A stretch of DNA of 64,000 nucleotides, taken from assembly GCA_947646735.1 (NCBI GenBank), contig CANTFK010000270.1, positions 434,001 to 498,000 on the forward strand, read 5' to 3'. A program made the translations under genes and the position numbers. The notes below the pieces were generated by a model. That model was not told the DNA's origin, ran no database searches, and saw nothing but the letters and a program-made list of their open reading frames with translations. The stretch comes from Peronospora farinosa. Its lineage: Eukaryota; Oomycota; Peronosporomycetes; Peronosporales; Peronosporaceae. Shown here one piece after another: positions 1 through 11,163 of this stretch. Within the stretch, counting starts at the first letter, position 1. Each line of letters begins with the position of its first letter.

Positions 1-2161
1 AGCAAGCTCATAGTCATGTCTGCGTGACAAAGCATCTGCCAAAGCGTTATGCTTGTCTGGCTTATATTTCACCTCGAAGTTTTATTCAGCAAAGGATGAC
101 AGCGGTCGGGCCATTCTCAACGAGAGATGAGGCTACTAAGTAACAGTGCGTAAAGACGCATGATCGGTATAAATCACAAAAGGCTTCGGTACCAGTAGAT
201 GAGCTCGGAATTGACTAGCTCTTTGTCATGAACTGGATAGTTCTTCTCTGTAGCTTTCAGCTGGAGAGATTCAAAAGCGATCACACGCTCTAATCCTTCA
301 GCATCTGTTTGTGGCAGAGCATTGCCAATGGAAAAATTCGACGCGTCACATACGACGCTAATGGTCGGTCAGGATCAGGCAAAGCCAAGTGGGAGCATAA
401 AGAAGTCTATCCTTCACCGATTGAAAAGAGTCCTCGTGTTCGGCATGCCAACACCTATTTACATCCTTTTTAAGGAGATTAGATAATGGCCGAGACATAT
501 CAGCGTAATCATCGCTGTACTTATGTAAGTAATTGGCAAGGCCAAGCCATTTACGCAAGTCCTGTTGGGAAGGTGGAACAGGCCACTCAAATATGGCTTT
601 GACCTTAGCGGGATCCGCTCTGAGCCTCTCTTCCCAATGAAGCACCTTGAAAAGGGAATCTCTTCGGCACCAAAGATGCACTTAGATGCATTATCATAGA
701 GTTTATTAGTGCGCATACACTTGAGCACAGCTCGTAAATGAACAATACGGTTCTCGGTATCAGACCGCCCATGTTCAGCACGACTATGGACAAAAATGTC
801 ATCAAATTACGTCTGTGCATAATTTCGATGGGGTCGAAACAATTGCGTCACCAAACGGTAAAACGTAGCCGGAGCATTCGACAGCCCCTGAGGCATCACC
901 TACCACTCCCAAAGCATACCGCTCCAGAAAAACAGTGTGACGTCATTGACGAGTTCTTTCGTGCAAAGAACGCGGCGGGTTTGGTGCGCGAGAATAAATC
1001 TCCGTACTCTACATCTACTTTCTGTGCCAAAAACATAATGGTAAGTGGCGTATTGCTCATGCTTATAATAATCTCAATGCAGCCAATTTACATGAAAAAA
1101 CGCCAATACCCAGATAGGATGTTCTTCAGAACAATATGGTCGGTTTTTTCATGTACAGTGCGCTCGACTTAGTCGATGGTTATTACCAATTGCTCATGCG
1201 AGCTAGCGATATTCCGCTCACTGCGGTTAGTAATCCGAGCGGTATGCTTTGGGAGTGGTAGGTGATGCCTCAGGGGCTGTCGAATGCTCCGGCTACGTTT
1301 TACCGTTTGGTGACGCAATTGTTTCGACCCCATCGAAATTATGCACAGACGTAATTTGATGACATTTTTGTCCATAGTCGTGCTGAACATGGGCGGTCTG
1401 ATACCGAGAACCGTATTGTTCATTTACGAGCTGTGCTCAAGTGTATGCGCACTAATAAACTCTATGATAATGCATCTAAGTGCATCTTTGGTGCCGAAGA
1501 GATTCCCTTTTCAAGGTGCTTCATTGGGAAGAGAGGCCTCAGAGCGGATCCCGCTAAGGTCAAAGCCATATTTGAGTGGCCTGTTCCACCTTCCCAACAG
1601 GACTTGCGTAAATGGCTTGGCCTTGCCAATTACTTACATAAGTACAGCGATGATTACGCTGATATGTCTCGGCCATTATCTAATCTCCTTAAAAAGGATG
1701 TAAATAGGTGTTGGCATGCCGAACACGAGGACTCTTTTCAATCGGTGAAGGATAGACTTCTTTATGCTCCCACTTGGCTTTGCCTGATCCTGACCGACCA
1801 TTAGCGTCGTATGTGACGCGTCGAATTTTTCCATTGGCAATGCTCTGCCACAAACAGATGCTGAAGGATTAGAGCGTGTGATCGCTTTTGAATCTCTCCA
1901 GCTGAAAGCTACAGAGAAGAACTATCCAGTTCATGACAAAGAGCTAGTCAATTCCGAGCTCATCTACTGGTACCGAAGCCTTTTGTGATTTATACCGATC
2001 ATGCGTCTTTACGCACTGTTACTTAGTAGCCTCATCTCTCGTTGAGAATGGCCCGACCGCTGTCATCCTTTGCTGAATAAAACTTCGAGGTGAAATATAA
2101 GCCAGACAAGCATAACGCTTTGGCAGATGCTTTGTCACGCAGACATGACTATGAGCTTGCT
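1..2161. repeat. Large near-perfect inverted repeat of RT/RNase H sequence
   Basis: Bases 1-924 are the reverse complement of 1237-2161, with a spacer at 925-1236. At the places compared (both ends, the centre, and around 601-635 against 1531-1560) the only difference is a single-base indel ('tgagcc' against 'tgaggcc'). The left arm begins at the first base of the window, so the outer boundary is not visible and the repeat may be longer. Such a structure forms a fold-back of more than 900 bp if transcribed. A mis-assembled inverted junction is the main alternative. Confidence 0.95.
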
Positions 2162-3903
2162 CATGTTACGACGTTATCGTCTTCTATCATTGATCTCATT
2201 CGTACGGCGTACGCTAAAGACGATCATTGTGTAGCTTTGCTACACGCTCTTGGCAGTGATGAGTTTGAAGACTCGTACATTAAAATGTCGGAACGAGCCT
2301 TCATCGATATTCTATCGATCAGGGGCTGTGGTAATATTGTGCAGATGTGGCGGATCCTATGCGTATTGTGGTTTCTCATGACGAGGACCTGAAGTATCGT
2401 ATCCTCTATGAGGTACATGAAACCGCCATCGGTGGTCATTTGGGTCACGAAAAGACCTATGGGGCAGTATGCCAAAGTTTTTGGTGGCCCAAACTATATA
2501 AATGGGTGAGCACATATGTGCGTACGTGTGAAACGTGTCAACGGGTGAAACCCTTGCCCCATTCGGCAGCGTAGCTGGCTACTTTTCCTATCCCCACTGG
2601 GTGTTGGGAGTCCATTAGTATGGACTTTGTGTTTGGCCTACCGAAAGATTCGCATGGCAACACAGGTATAGTGGTCTTTGTTGACCGTTTGAGCAATATG
2701 GCTTACTTGGCGGCTGTGCCAGACTCGGTCGATGGTGAAGGTACAGCAGAGCTGTTTATCGAGTTTTTTGCCAACATGGTATGCCAGTGGCAATTGTTTC
2801 TGACCGTGATCCTCGTCTCACGAGTAAGTTTTGGAAGTCCATCTTCCAGGTGCTGAGCACCCGATTGAACATGTCCACAGCGGATCATTCGCAGACCGAT
2901 GGTAAAACCGAACGCGTAAATTGATTTGTTGAATATATCCTCCGCACTGAATGTGCTGAAACGCCTAAGCGTTGGAGCTCTATGCTCCCTGTAGTTGAGT
3001 TTGCACTCAATAACTCCGTACACTTCTCTACCGGCTACACTCCGTTTTATGTAAATGGCCTCACACACCCACGCGTTCCGTTAACGCTACCACCGAGTGG
3101 TTCAGGGCTTGGTGGGGGAGAGGTTGCCGATCGGCTTGCTGATGTCAGCCCTATTACTGTTAAGAAACAGGCGAACGCGTTTCTCGCAACGCGACTGAAT
3201 GTCTTACGACATGTGCAAGACGCAATGGCTGAAGCCAAGATAAACAAAAAGAATATGCGGATGCTCAAGGCAAAAGCTGTATTATTGTTATGAGGTTGTA
3301 GGCCAAGTATTACTAATTGCTAAAACCCTACCTACCAATGTAGTGCCTCCTGTCTCTATGACAAAGTTGCGTCCGCGCTACATCGGACCCTTTACGGTCG
3401 TGGCCAAGAAAGGCTTAGCTTATACGCTTAATTTGCCGCGCAAATTGCGTACACATCCCGTGTTCTACGTCGGCATGCTCAAACGATATTTAGATCCGTC
3501 CCAAGTGAACACTAAGGCGCTCGCGCCGAGCTCATCGGCATTGCCGCGGGACGGATCATCTGCGCCAAAAGGTCAGGCTGACCCTCCACTCGGGTTCGAC
3601 TCTGTTCCAGCGACTCGAGGCGGGAATTTATGGTCTGCACGGTCTTACGGAGAAACTGCACCTCTTGAAGTATCTCAGAATGAGCTTGTACTGGTACACC
3701 AACCTCCTCCGGCTTTGCTTTATGGGCAGGGGAAGCTTCAGTTCCATGTTGAACGTCTACTGCAGAAACGTCGCCGCCATGGTCAAAACCAGTATCTGGT
3801 GAAGTGGCGGGGATATCCCAAGTCGCGAAACTCATGGGAGTTCGAGGTTCCCCTACGACAGGATTGCCCGTACGCCGTGGAAGTATTTGAACGTCTTGCG
3901 TAG
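940..3903 (+). pseudogene. pol: Broken gypsy pol: RT, RNase H remnant, integrase, chromodomain
   Basis: The pieces, in order, are as follows. RT fingers are at about 940-1170 (NAAGLVREN-SPYS type sequence). The catalytic FDD motif is near 1354, directly after an in-frame TAA. The RT thumb 'VKAIFEWPVP..LGLANYLHKYS' is at 1550-1660, and the RNase H end 'KPDKHNALADALSRR' at 2099-2145. The integrase HHCC finger is at 2412-2545 (H-GGHLGH-CETCQ), the integrase core start 'MDFVFGLPK' at 2620, and the core end around 3000-3068. The IN C-terminal 'RYIGPFTVV...THPVFYVG' is at 3370-3475 and a chromodomain ('YLVKWRGYP') at 3740-3870. At least six stops or frameshifts separate these pieces. The product would have been the polyprotein that copies and integrates the element. 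Confidence 0.85.
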
Positions 3904-4792
3904 GGCCAAGCTGTTTCCGATGACGCTTCTCACCAGTATTGGTGAGGGTAGGCGAGTTAGCGGACTCAGCCTGTCGTGAACTCGCGGCTACAGGAGTAGC
4001 CGAAACATTTGAATGCTGGGTTGCAGACGCATATTGCGTTCGTTGAGACTTCAATTTTCCTCGAGCCTTCAGTTTAGCGTAATCGTAGCACATCTTCCGT
4101 TCGAGACGACGCCTGTCACGTTGGCACTTGCTCGTAGAGACCACATGCTGCTCAAGCGTTGTGTATAGTGCGCTCAGCGGCTAAAGGTCTTATCCTCTTC
4201 CTCCTCGGTTCCCCTCGCGAACAGTAGAATGGAAAACCCTTTATAGGAGGGACTGGTGCACCGCGCACTTGCCTGGTGAGGCGTGCCAAGTATTGTCTTT
4301 GCGTAGTAATATGAGGTTCCAGATATCGTTGTCGAAGGGCCGTTCGCGTTGCAACATCCTCGGGTAATATGGCCTCAAGCCAAATGGCACAGCCAGAAAA
4401 AGAATGTCCAGATGCCTCCTTAATGCGTTCTTCCACTGTAGGTAATTTGAACCTATACTGTCGGTGGTCCTGAAGCCTCGCCATATTCTTCGTCCGGCGT
4501 TTGGCGCTTCCTCTCGGTCGATGGTCTGCTGCTGCTGCTCGTCGAGTGGTTTACTAACCGTCGCTGTTGAGGATACGTCAGGCGGGTCACGTAACGCTGT
4601 TAGTGCATCTGCAGCACCACGGTCAGGGAACGGATTCGGTGCATGACTACTGTCATCTTCACCCGTAAGGATGGTTAAAAGGGACCCATCGGGTACCACA
4701 AAGACAGTGTCACTTTTATAATCGATCGCTTCGTCAAGGTCGTCTTCGATGAGGTCCCATAAAGTCTGTGACTCATTGCCAGGAGGCGTCAT
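3512..4792 (-). pseudogene. Antisense ORF between pol and 3' LTR of element 1, coiled-coil C-terminus
   Basis: Three open frames on the minus strand follow each other: 4792-4241, 4484-4152 and 4144-3512. They look like one protein broken by two frameshifts. The N-terminal part is acidic (LWDLIEDDLDEAID) with a DEQQQQ stretch. The middle is basic and hydrophobic. The last frame begins basic (QRDRRRLERK) and ends in a heptad-like stretch (EILQEVQFLRKTVQTINSRL), antisense to the linker between the integrase C-terminal domain and the chromodomain. No known family is recognised. It does not look like gag, having no CCHC. The PPT next to the LTR places the element on + and this ORF in antisense. 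Whether it was ever translated is inferred only from comparison with elements 2, 3 and 5. Confidence 0.5.
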
Positions 4793-4890
4793 TTTGTGTG
4801 CCGTAAACAACCGTAAGGTTTTAAGCGTTCGCTAAAGCACTACCTCAAAGAGGAAAGATGTCGAATGACATTCTATGGGAACGTCAGTCA

Positions 4891-4902
4891 GGTGAAGGAG
4901 AG
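4891..4902 (+). promoter_or_regulatory. Polypurine tract of element 1
   Basis: A purine-rich run (GGTGAAGGAGAG) directly precedes the TG of the LTR at 4903. It is the usual primer site for plus-strand DNA synthesis and fixes the element on the + strand. Confidence 0.6.
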
Positions 4903-5456
4903 TGTAACGGGGTACACGACGGTTGTAACATCATTCCGAAAGTTTACGGTTGAAGTTTCCTTTTCTTGCATATAATGCATTTTGATACTTTTCTTGAGAG
5001 AGGTATTGAGTATAAGCGTTAAAGATACGGTATTCGATAATACCGTATCTTATCGATTGGGATTCGATAGTCGAGAACGCTGTACTAAGTACATCATACA
5101 CAGATGTTTAGACGATACGTCGTCCAATAGCAAAGTCTGCATATTATAATTACGATTATAGTAATTAATCTAGTGTAGGGTACTTAGAGTAGGATTATTC
5201 ATAAAAATCTCAATGCATAAATAAAACCAGTTCTCATTTTGAGTTTAAGATCGCAAGTCGTTCTGATTTATTCTCTTGTGTACTTCGTGCGTTGGTCTTC
5301 TGAATCTTTAAGCTTATTGCTTGTAGACTATAGGTCTCTCTCCTAGTTCCTTAGAACCAATTGGCTTTTAGCCGTAACTTTATTTAGTTCTCTAGAACTA
5401 AAAGGATTTCAGCCTAAAGTCTTCATCTAGCTAAAGAGCTGTGCAGATCCGCTACA
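4903..5456 (+). repeat. 3' LTR of element 1 (554 bp)
   Basis: The LTR starts TGTAACGG and ends GCTACA. It is the same family as the 639-bp LTR at 44920-45558: both share the start, the inverted repeat around AAGATACGG...CCGTATCTT, an AATAAA-like signal (near 5219) and the end GTGCAG-TCCGCTACA. This copy is shorter by internal deletions. The bases after it (atcct) do not match the five before it (gagag), which fits the 3' LTR of a longer element rather than a solo LTR. Confidence 0.85.
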
Positions 5457-6018
5457 ATCCTACTCTCCGAGCAATCGCAAAGAAATAGCATCGATAAATT
5501 GCGTCAGCCACACACGGTGCCTTGCTTTATGATTGCATTGAATTGCTTGAGCGCGACCCTAGAGGGCCCCTAAGTTCTACGGTGGCTAGCTACGATATAC
5601 TGTCCGATCATGCGACGCTGACATCCTGGCTCAGGCCATTCCAGAGATCTTGCACATATTTGGCACCGTGTAAATAAACAATCTGAACCTCTATCACTTC
5701 CTTTGTAACGACAAAAACGTTTTTGCGCAGGAAATCGTCCGTCATGTATGGCTGCGGTTCTCCGGGGATGATTTTACTCGGTCTTTGTACATCCAAGGAC
5801 TTCCTCACAATTATCAAATCAGGCTTAATGCTACGAGCCTTGACGAGTTGACTTCTTCGGACATGGCCATGAGCAAAAACGGGGGATCATACACATGGAA
5901 AGCTCACATATGAAATTGAAAAGAGGACATTTGAGCGTGCTAAATGAGCGATATCTAGGCCTAAGCGTTCCTCATCAGCTCAAATAGCCATGAATCGGGT
6001 TCTTTAAACAAACAGACC
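5457..6018. other. Intergenic spacer between elements 1 and 2
   Basis: No gene can be supported. A 69-codon minus-strand open frame (5608-5817) has a plausible composition but no recognisable domain and could be an exon remnant of the locus into which the elements inserted. Confidence 0.4.
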
Positions 6019-6023
6019 ACACC
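6019..6023. repeat. Target site duplication ACACC of element 2 (left copy)
   Basis: ACACC at 6019-6023 is repeated at 14166-14170, exactly flanking the two LTRs. A 5-bp duplication is usual for Ty3/gypsy integration. It shows the element inserted as one unit. Confidence 0.9.
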
Positions 6024-6484
6024 TGTAATGGGGCACCCTCCGACTATACTGATTACAGTATAGTCTACTTTCACTGATTACAGTGAAAGCAGGTGCCTCA
6101 GTTACCTCTCTTACACAAGAGGCAGAGGAAGCTTTACTTCTAAACAAACGCTTAGAAGTAGAGGAAAAGAAAACTGTATTTAATATAGTTAACTATCTTA
6201 ATAAAACTAATCTGTTATAACCTATGTTAACTATATTAAACTACAACTATGTATGTTGACGACTTGCCCTCCACTCATCGCGCGCGTCCATCGGTCATTG
6301 GTCAGCGCGTTGGTTGATATGATGGCCCATATCAACCAATGAGAGGGCATCTCCAACTTCAAGGAGATCTAGGAACAATATTATTAGAAAAGGTAATATT
6401 GTCAAAATATTATTAGTTATAATAATATTTTTATTGACACTTCATATAAGTGTCAATATTATGTAACGGGCTCACCCCGTTACA
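6024..6484 (-). repeat. 3' LTR of element 2 (461 bp)
   Basis: In element sense it begins TGTAACGGGG and ends CCCCATTACA. It holds a chain of hairpins, for example 6042-6065 (10-bp arms, 4-nt loop) and 6068-6089 (9-bp arms, 4-nt loop). It matches the LTR at 13711-14165 except for one substitution and the first ~35 bases. Confidence 0.93.
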
Positions 6485-6497
6485 TCACCCCCCCCTC
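6485..6497 (-). promoter_or_regulatory. Polypurine tract of element 2
   Basis: On the minus strand a G-rich purine run (GAGGGGGGGGGTGA) lies immediately before the 3' LTR, as expected of a plus-strand primer site. Confidence 0.6.
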
Positions 6498-6531
6498 AAC
6501 CAACAGTCACATTAGTGACTGTTTAGTGACT

Positions 6532-7761
6532 ATGGGAAAGGAGAACTTGTTGAATTTTCTTTCATTCAACAATTACGCTATGACAAAGTCAATGCGCGTC
6601 GCTGCTAAGGCAGCCAAGAGCTCGGCTGCACGCCTGTGTGCAGCCGCGACTGAGACTTTACAGCCTCAGCCAGCAGACACTAATGTGTCTGCTGGAAGTC
6701 AACATCAGCCTGCAACGCCTGTTGCAGGTTCACGTAGCGCTTCGCCACGTGAAGATGTTGACCCAGAGTTAGTCGTTGACTACTCTGGTGAGTCGGATGA
6801 CGCATCCGACTCAAAGCCACCTGTGTCACTCCCGAGCTCTCCCCGGGGTGACACCTCGTCGTCTAACGCTACGAAGAGGGATCGTGATACATTGAGTGAA
6901 TCAATGTACCGTGAAATGTTCGGGTCGTCTGATGAATCAGACGACTCGCCAAACGAGTCGAAGGATAGTGACTCGGGTGGGGACCGTAAGGGTGATGTCA
7001 GTGCTTCTACTGAAATCAATGCTCATAGTGTCGGTACTTCTGTTGACACTAATGCTCGTGGTGTCGGTACTTCTGTTGACACCACGCAGGAGGCTTTAGA
7101 CCGCAACGTATTGCGTCTTGCTCCTGATCGCAAGCCATGAATGCTACCTAAGCATCTGCTTGATCGTTGGTCTGGAAAGACCAACGAACGGTTCACCATA
7201 CCGTTGTTTGATGCGTCAAAGCTTCATGGCCTTGACGCCAGTGCGAAGAACTTTCGCACTGAGAACGATTATTGCATCGATGTGTTCCTTGAACATCGAT
7301 GGTATGGCCCACACAAGAAGCGTGAGGCTGACGCGTTCCTCCAATCTTGGAACGCGTTTATCACCAACGTTTTAAACGTTGGGAAAGAGGCTTGGTTTCA
7401 AAGACTTTTTGCTAGCCGCAATAAGTTTGAGAAACGAAGTACGTCCGGTGCATGCTATCGTTTGCACCGGTTATCTAGAGAGGCAGGCCTGTTATGCCTC
7501 TCTTGGGGCGACCCATGCCCGGGGTGCCTGAGCACCTCGTCAAGAGCGCCTAAGGAGGCGTACCTCCTTACTGAGCCCTGGTTGAGGGCTCGCATCTCTT
7601 CTGAAATGCGTAAGGGATTGCTACTTTGCAATCCCTTTACGAGCGCGCTGGGCGCTCGTTTTCCGATGGTCCTTCACCATCGGGTGCCCTGTTCGACAAG
7701 GCCGGGAACGTCGGCCATCTGTTGGGCCCGAGGTTCCCAGCTATCCGCCGAAGGCGGATAG
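6532..7761 (+). pseudogene. Antisense ORF of element 2, N-terminal and core part (one in-frame TGA)
   Basis: An ATG at 6532 opens a frame of about 410 codons, interrupted only by TGA at 7138-7140 and followed at once by an in-frame ATG. It runs opposite to pol, between the 3' LTR and the end of the chromodomain. Residues ~10-100 are Ala/Ser/Gln rich. Residues ~80-160 are acidic and Ser-rich and include MFGSSDESDD, a motif close to MFGTSDSETE in the antisense ORF of element 3. A basic/aromatic segment follows (WYGPHKKREADAFLQSWNAF). A 36-bp direct repeat encodes the NxxSVGTSVDT and NARGVGTSVDT copies around 7021-7085. There is no CCHC knuckle and no recognised family. Since the DNA is full of local palindromes, part of the openness could be a by-product of strand symmetry. 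Confidence 0.5.
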
Positions 7762-8786
7762 CCACGCCACCGGACGAGATAACTCGTCCGACGTCCCTTC
7801 ACCTCGTGGTGCTTTAGTAAGCGTTCCACGAGGAAGCGCTTCCCACCATGGGAGTCCACCAGCGGATGCGGTGGTGGAGGAAAAACCCTGTCCGATTCTT
7901 TCATCGGACTTGGCTGCTGAGTTAGACGGGTTTGCCCGTGCAACTCGTGAGCTCCGTTGTGATGTTGATCACGAACGGGATAAGCGTCGCCGCTTAGAGG
8001 ACATTGTGCGACAGCTTGGGTTTGACCATGAGAGGTCTCGGGTAAACAATGCTGTCGCACTATTGGAGAATGAACGGCGACGTCATTCTCTGAGTAACGA
8101 GCTGGCGACAGCTCGTCAGGAGATCGTCCAATATCATGGGAAGATCTCATCTCTACACGACCAGATATCGAATCTGGTTCGTGACAACAAGAATCTGAAG
8201 GAGATTCTTGAGAATAACGGCTATCTTCGTCGTTCGAAGAAGCCGCGTACTGAACGTACGGACGAAGACGTCCCACGTAAAACGTAGGATGCGTACGCAT
8301 CCTGCGTGGCAACTCGATCGTGTATGCGTTGCCTAGGCGGCGCAATACACGAAACGGGCCGATGTACTTGGGCAACAATTTATTGCTGCCCACGTTAGTC
8401 ACTACATGTTTAGGTAGGTTTACTGTTGACAGTAAAACTAAATCACCTTCAATAAATGTCTGAGCATTTGCCCTTCCATTATTGTCTGCGTTTCGCTTTT
8501 GCTTATCCACCGCTTCTGCGATGGAGTCTTGCACGAAACGGAGTACCGCTTCACGAGTCAGCAGGAAATCCTCAGCTGACTCGTTGCTTTTGGCTGCAGT
8601 GCATTGTGAATGCACTGCAGAGATATCGGCTACTAAATTAGCGAGAACAATACTGTTCTCACTTGTGATACCTCGAACGATGCTGACATCTTCAGCATCG
8701 TTATCAGTAAGAGCGTCATTGCTCTTACTTTCTTCCTCTTCACCGAAGTCGAATGGTACGACTTCGGTTACTTTCGCGTCGACCAT
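7674..8786 (-). pseudogene. pol: Pol C-terminus: GPY/F domain and chromodomain, element 2
   Basis: The frame reads an integrase C-terminal domain ('KYIGPFRVLRRLGNAYTIEL', then RTHPTFYVGRLRPYV), a polar linker of ~130 residues, and a chromodomain with the signature FLVERLLKHH..TSYLVRWRGYPPSADSWEP. Chromodomains at the pol C-terminus guide integration to chromatin marks in chromovirus-type elements. It overlaps the end of the integrase frame by 19 bases in another phase, showing a frameshift. The polar linker is the part covered by the antisense coiled coil. Confidence 0.85.
7871..8287 (+). CDS. Antisense coiled-coil ORF overlapping the pol linker, element 2
   Basis: A 138-codon + strand frame contains a strongly heptad-like, charged segment (DVDHERDKRRRLEDIVRQL, then LLENERRRHSLSNELATAR and ISSLHDQISNLVRDNKNLK) and a basic tail (RRSKKPRTERT) resembling a nuclear localisation signal. 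It lies antisense to the low-complexity linker between the integrase C-terminal domain and the chromodomain. It is in another frame from the upstream antisense ORF, so the two may be one protein split by a frameshift near 7770-7870. Elements 1 and 5 have coiled-coil frames at the same place. The function is unknown. Confidence 0.45.
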   Translation: MVEEKPCPILSSDLAAELDGFARATRELRCDVDHERDKRRRLEDIVRQLGFDHERSRVNNAVALLENERRRHSLSNELATARQEIVQYHGKISSLHDQISNLVRDNKNLKEILENNGYLRRSKKPRTERTDEDVPRKT

Positions 8787-9724
8787 AACGTCGTCGCGTG
8801 ATGAGCAAGAGCCAGATTGGTTCTCGCTCGAGCGAGTCCCTCCCCCCTTAAATTAGAGTCACCCTCTACTAAGGTGGGGACACGTGGATGGCGAAGTCCA
8901 TTCACGTAGAACGGTGTATGCGTCGTAGACGCATGCACGGAGTTGTTGATGGCGAATTCGACCATCGACAAGAACTCACTCCAACTCGTAAACGAGTGGA
9001 CGTACCCTCGAATAATCTCTTCGAGGACGCGATTGGCGCGTTCAGTCTGACCATCAGTTTCTGGATGGTCAGAAGTAGACATTGTGAGCCGTGTTCCAAG
9101 TGTTTGGAACACGGAACGCCAAAACTCAGCCGTGAACCGGGGGTCCCTATCGGACACAAGTTCACGGGGTAAACCGTGCAATCGAAAGATTGTATCGATA
9201 AACACTCGAGCACAGCCCTCTGCTGTGATCGACTCAGGTACAGCAAAAAGATGCACCATCTTGCTTAACCTGTCTACAAACACGAGAATACCATTATTCC
9301 CGTGAGCGTCTTTGGGAAACCCAAAGACGAAGTCCATTGATACGGACTCCCAGCACTCTGCCGGAACAGGTAAAGGCTGCAATGGTGCACGGAGTGAAGG
9401 ACTAGGCTTCACTCGTTGATACACCTCGCAAGCACGCACGTACTTGCGCACAAACTTATACTGGCGTGGCCAGTAAAAGTCGCGACTGACCGTGAGGTAA
9501 GTTTTCTCACGGCCGCGATGCCCACTTATTGGTGCATCGTGACATTCAAACATGATCCGTAACCTGAGATCATGTTGTGGCGGTACAACGACACGAGGCG
9601 TGTCGTTGTTGACGACTGTGTAGTACAGTAAGCCGTCCCGCTGGGTATATCGATCTAGAGAAGATCGATACATGGCAGGCAAGCGCTTCTTAGCTTTCGT
9701 GGATGGGTCCTTGAGGTACTCCAT
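8768..9724 (-). pseudogene. pol: Integrase zinc finger and catalytic core, element 2
   Basis: The HHCC finger is recognisable (CHDAPISGHRGREKTY ... RACEVYQRVKP), but its last cysteine is Tyr (CEVY instead of CxxC). The core has MDFVFGFPKD, SDRDPRF and a glutamate in ANRVLEEII, fitting the D,D35E pattern. DNA joining would need the intact protein. The finger change and the downstream frameshift make activity doubtful. Confidence 0.85.
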
Positions 9725-9760
9725 CAGGCGTACAAGATCATTATCTTGTGCGCATGCCCT

Positions 9761-11005
9761 TCAAATGTCGTCGAGTAAACTCGACGACAAGACGCTGGTA
9801 CTCAGCGTGGCGACAGTGGTGTTCACATCACTGTCGGATTGCACAGTCGGCTCTAGGTCAGGCCGACGTGAGAGGGCATCGGCGACGACGTTAAGTCGTC
9901 CCGGCTTATGCTCCACGGAGAAGTTGTACTCCGCGAAGAATGACAACCATCTCGACATTCGTTGCGAGAGGTGTGGACTGTTTACAGCCGTGCGTAGTGA
10001 CGCATGGTCTGTATATACAATGAACGGTCTATCTCCTAAGAGATAGACGCGAAACTTAGCCAGTGCATTCTTCATGGCAAGGAGTTCCTTGTCATGCACC
10101 GGGTAATTGCGCTCAGCCGGTTGCAGCTGACGCGATTGATAACAGACGACACGCTCGGCGCCGTCTGTATCATATTGCATCATTGCGCAGCCGATTGCAA
10201 AATCACTGGCGTCACAGACCACATGAAATGGTCTGTCTTGATCGGCAATCGCCAACACTGGCGATTGCATCAAGCTTTGCTTGATACGCTCAAAGGAGCG
10301 CTGACAATCAGCGTTCCAGTTCCACTTTACATTTTTCTTGAGTAAACAAGAAAGATGTACTGTCATTTCGGCGTAATGGCGCGAGTACTTGTGCAAGTAC
10401 GCCGCTAGCCCAAGGAACTTCCTTAGTCCCTTGACATCGACTGGCACTGGCCAGTCGGTGATCGCCTTGATCTTCTCTGGATCAGGGCGTACGCCGTTCT
10501 TTCCGACGATGCACCCAAGAAGAGGTATTTCGCTAGCTGCGAATATACACTTCTTGAGGTTGGCGTACAACTTATGCTCTCGCATAAGTGTAAGAACCTT
10601 ACGGACGTGGAGTCTATGGACTTCCACGTCTGTTTTCCCGTCCATAGCCCGACTATGGACGAACACATCATCGAAGTAACTCGGTGCGAATTCGCGCACC
10701 GGTCTCAATAGATGTGAAACACATCTATTGAATGTGGCTGGTGCATTACTAAGCCCTTGCGGCATCACCAACCATTCCCAGAGCATACCACTGGGAGTGC
10801 TCACTGCTGTGTACGGGATGTCCCGTTCACGCATTAGGATCTGATAGAAACCATCCATCAGATCCATGGACGAAAAGATGGTACTCTTACACATACCATC
10901 TATGATTACGTCCTTTCTCGGTATCGGCGTTTGCGCCGGTATCGTTGCAGCGTTCAACTTATTGAACGCGTGCACTATCCGCCACCCTCCTGTGGCCTTG
11001 CGCAC
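9761..11005 (-). pseudogene. pol: Reverse transcriptase and RNase H, element 2
   Basis: The frame holds RT motifs in order: GWRIVHAFNKLN, FSSMDLMDGFYQI, MPQGLSNAPATF, the catalytic YFDDVFVHS, and the thumb KAITDWPVPVDVKGLRKFLGL. RNase H follows, with CDASDFAIG, the glutamate of VHDKELLAMKNAL, TDHASL and the tail VADALSRR. The upstream RT fingers lie in the interval 11006-11163 but are cut from this frame by a TGA and a 1-base loss. The catalytic residues seen are intact, so this part decayed little. Confidence 0.9.
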
Positions 11006-11163
11006 ACAGAAGGTCGGAGAGCTGTGAGGTGAAGCTGACTATCTCACATGGCCCGCTGCTAGGCGATCGGCAAAGAACTTGTCGATCGCCTCGACCTGTT
11101 CCCGAGGCAGTGGCCACTGCTTCATGACACAATACTTGTGCCAGGAACAAGGTCGATCTCGTG

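Larger units (their letters stand above)
1..5456 (+). mobile_element. Degenerate Ty3/gypsy retrotransposon with rearranged 5' half (element 1)
   Basis: The region reads on the + strand as reverse transcriptase, RNase H remnant, integrase, GPY/F domain and chromodomain, then a spacer with an antisense ORF, a polypurine tract and a 3' LTR. This is the order of a chromodomain-bearing Ty3/gypsy element. The 5' LTR, gag and protease are not in the window. The first 924 bases are not a normal 5' part but an inverted copy of the RT region. Frames are broken many times, so the copy is inactive. Its LTR family is also present as a solo LTR at 44920-45558. Confidence 0.85.

Noticed and set aside
738..1423. 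Identical small ORFs on both strands around 738-1423
   Set aside because: They are the two arms of the inverted repeat read in non-coding frames of RT, not genes.
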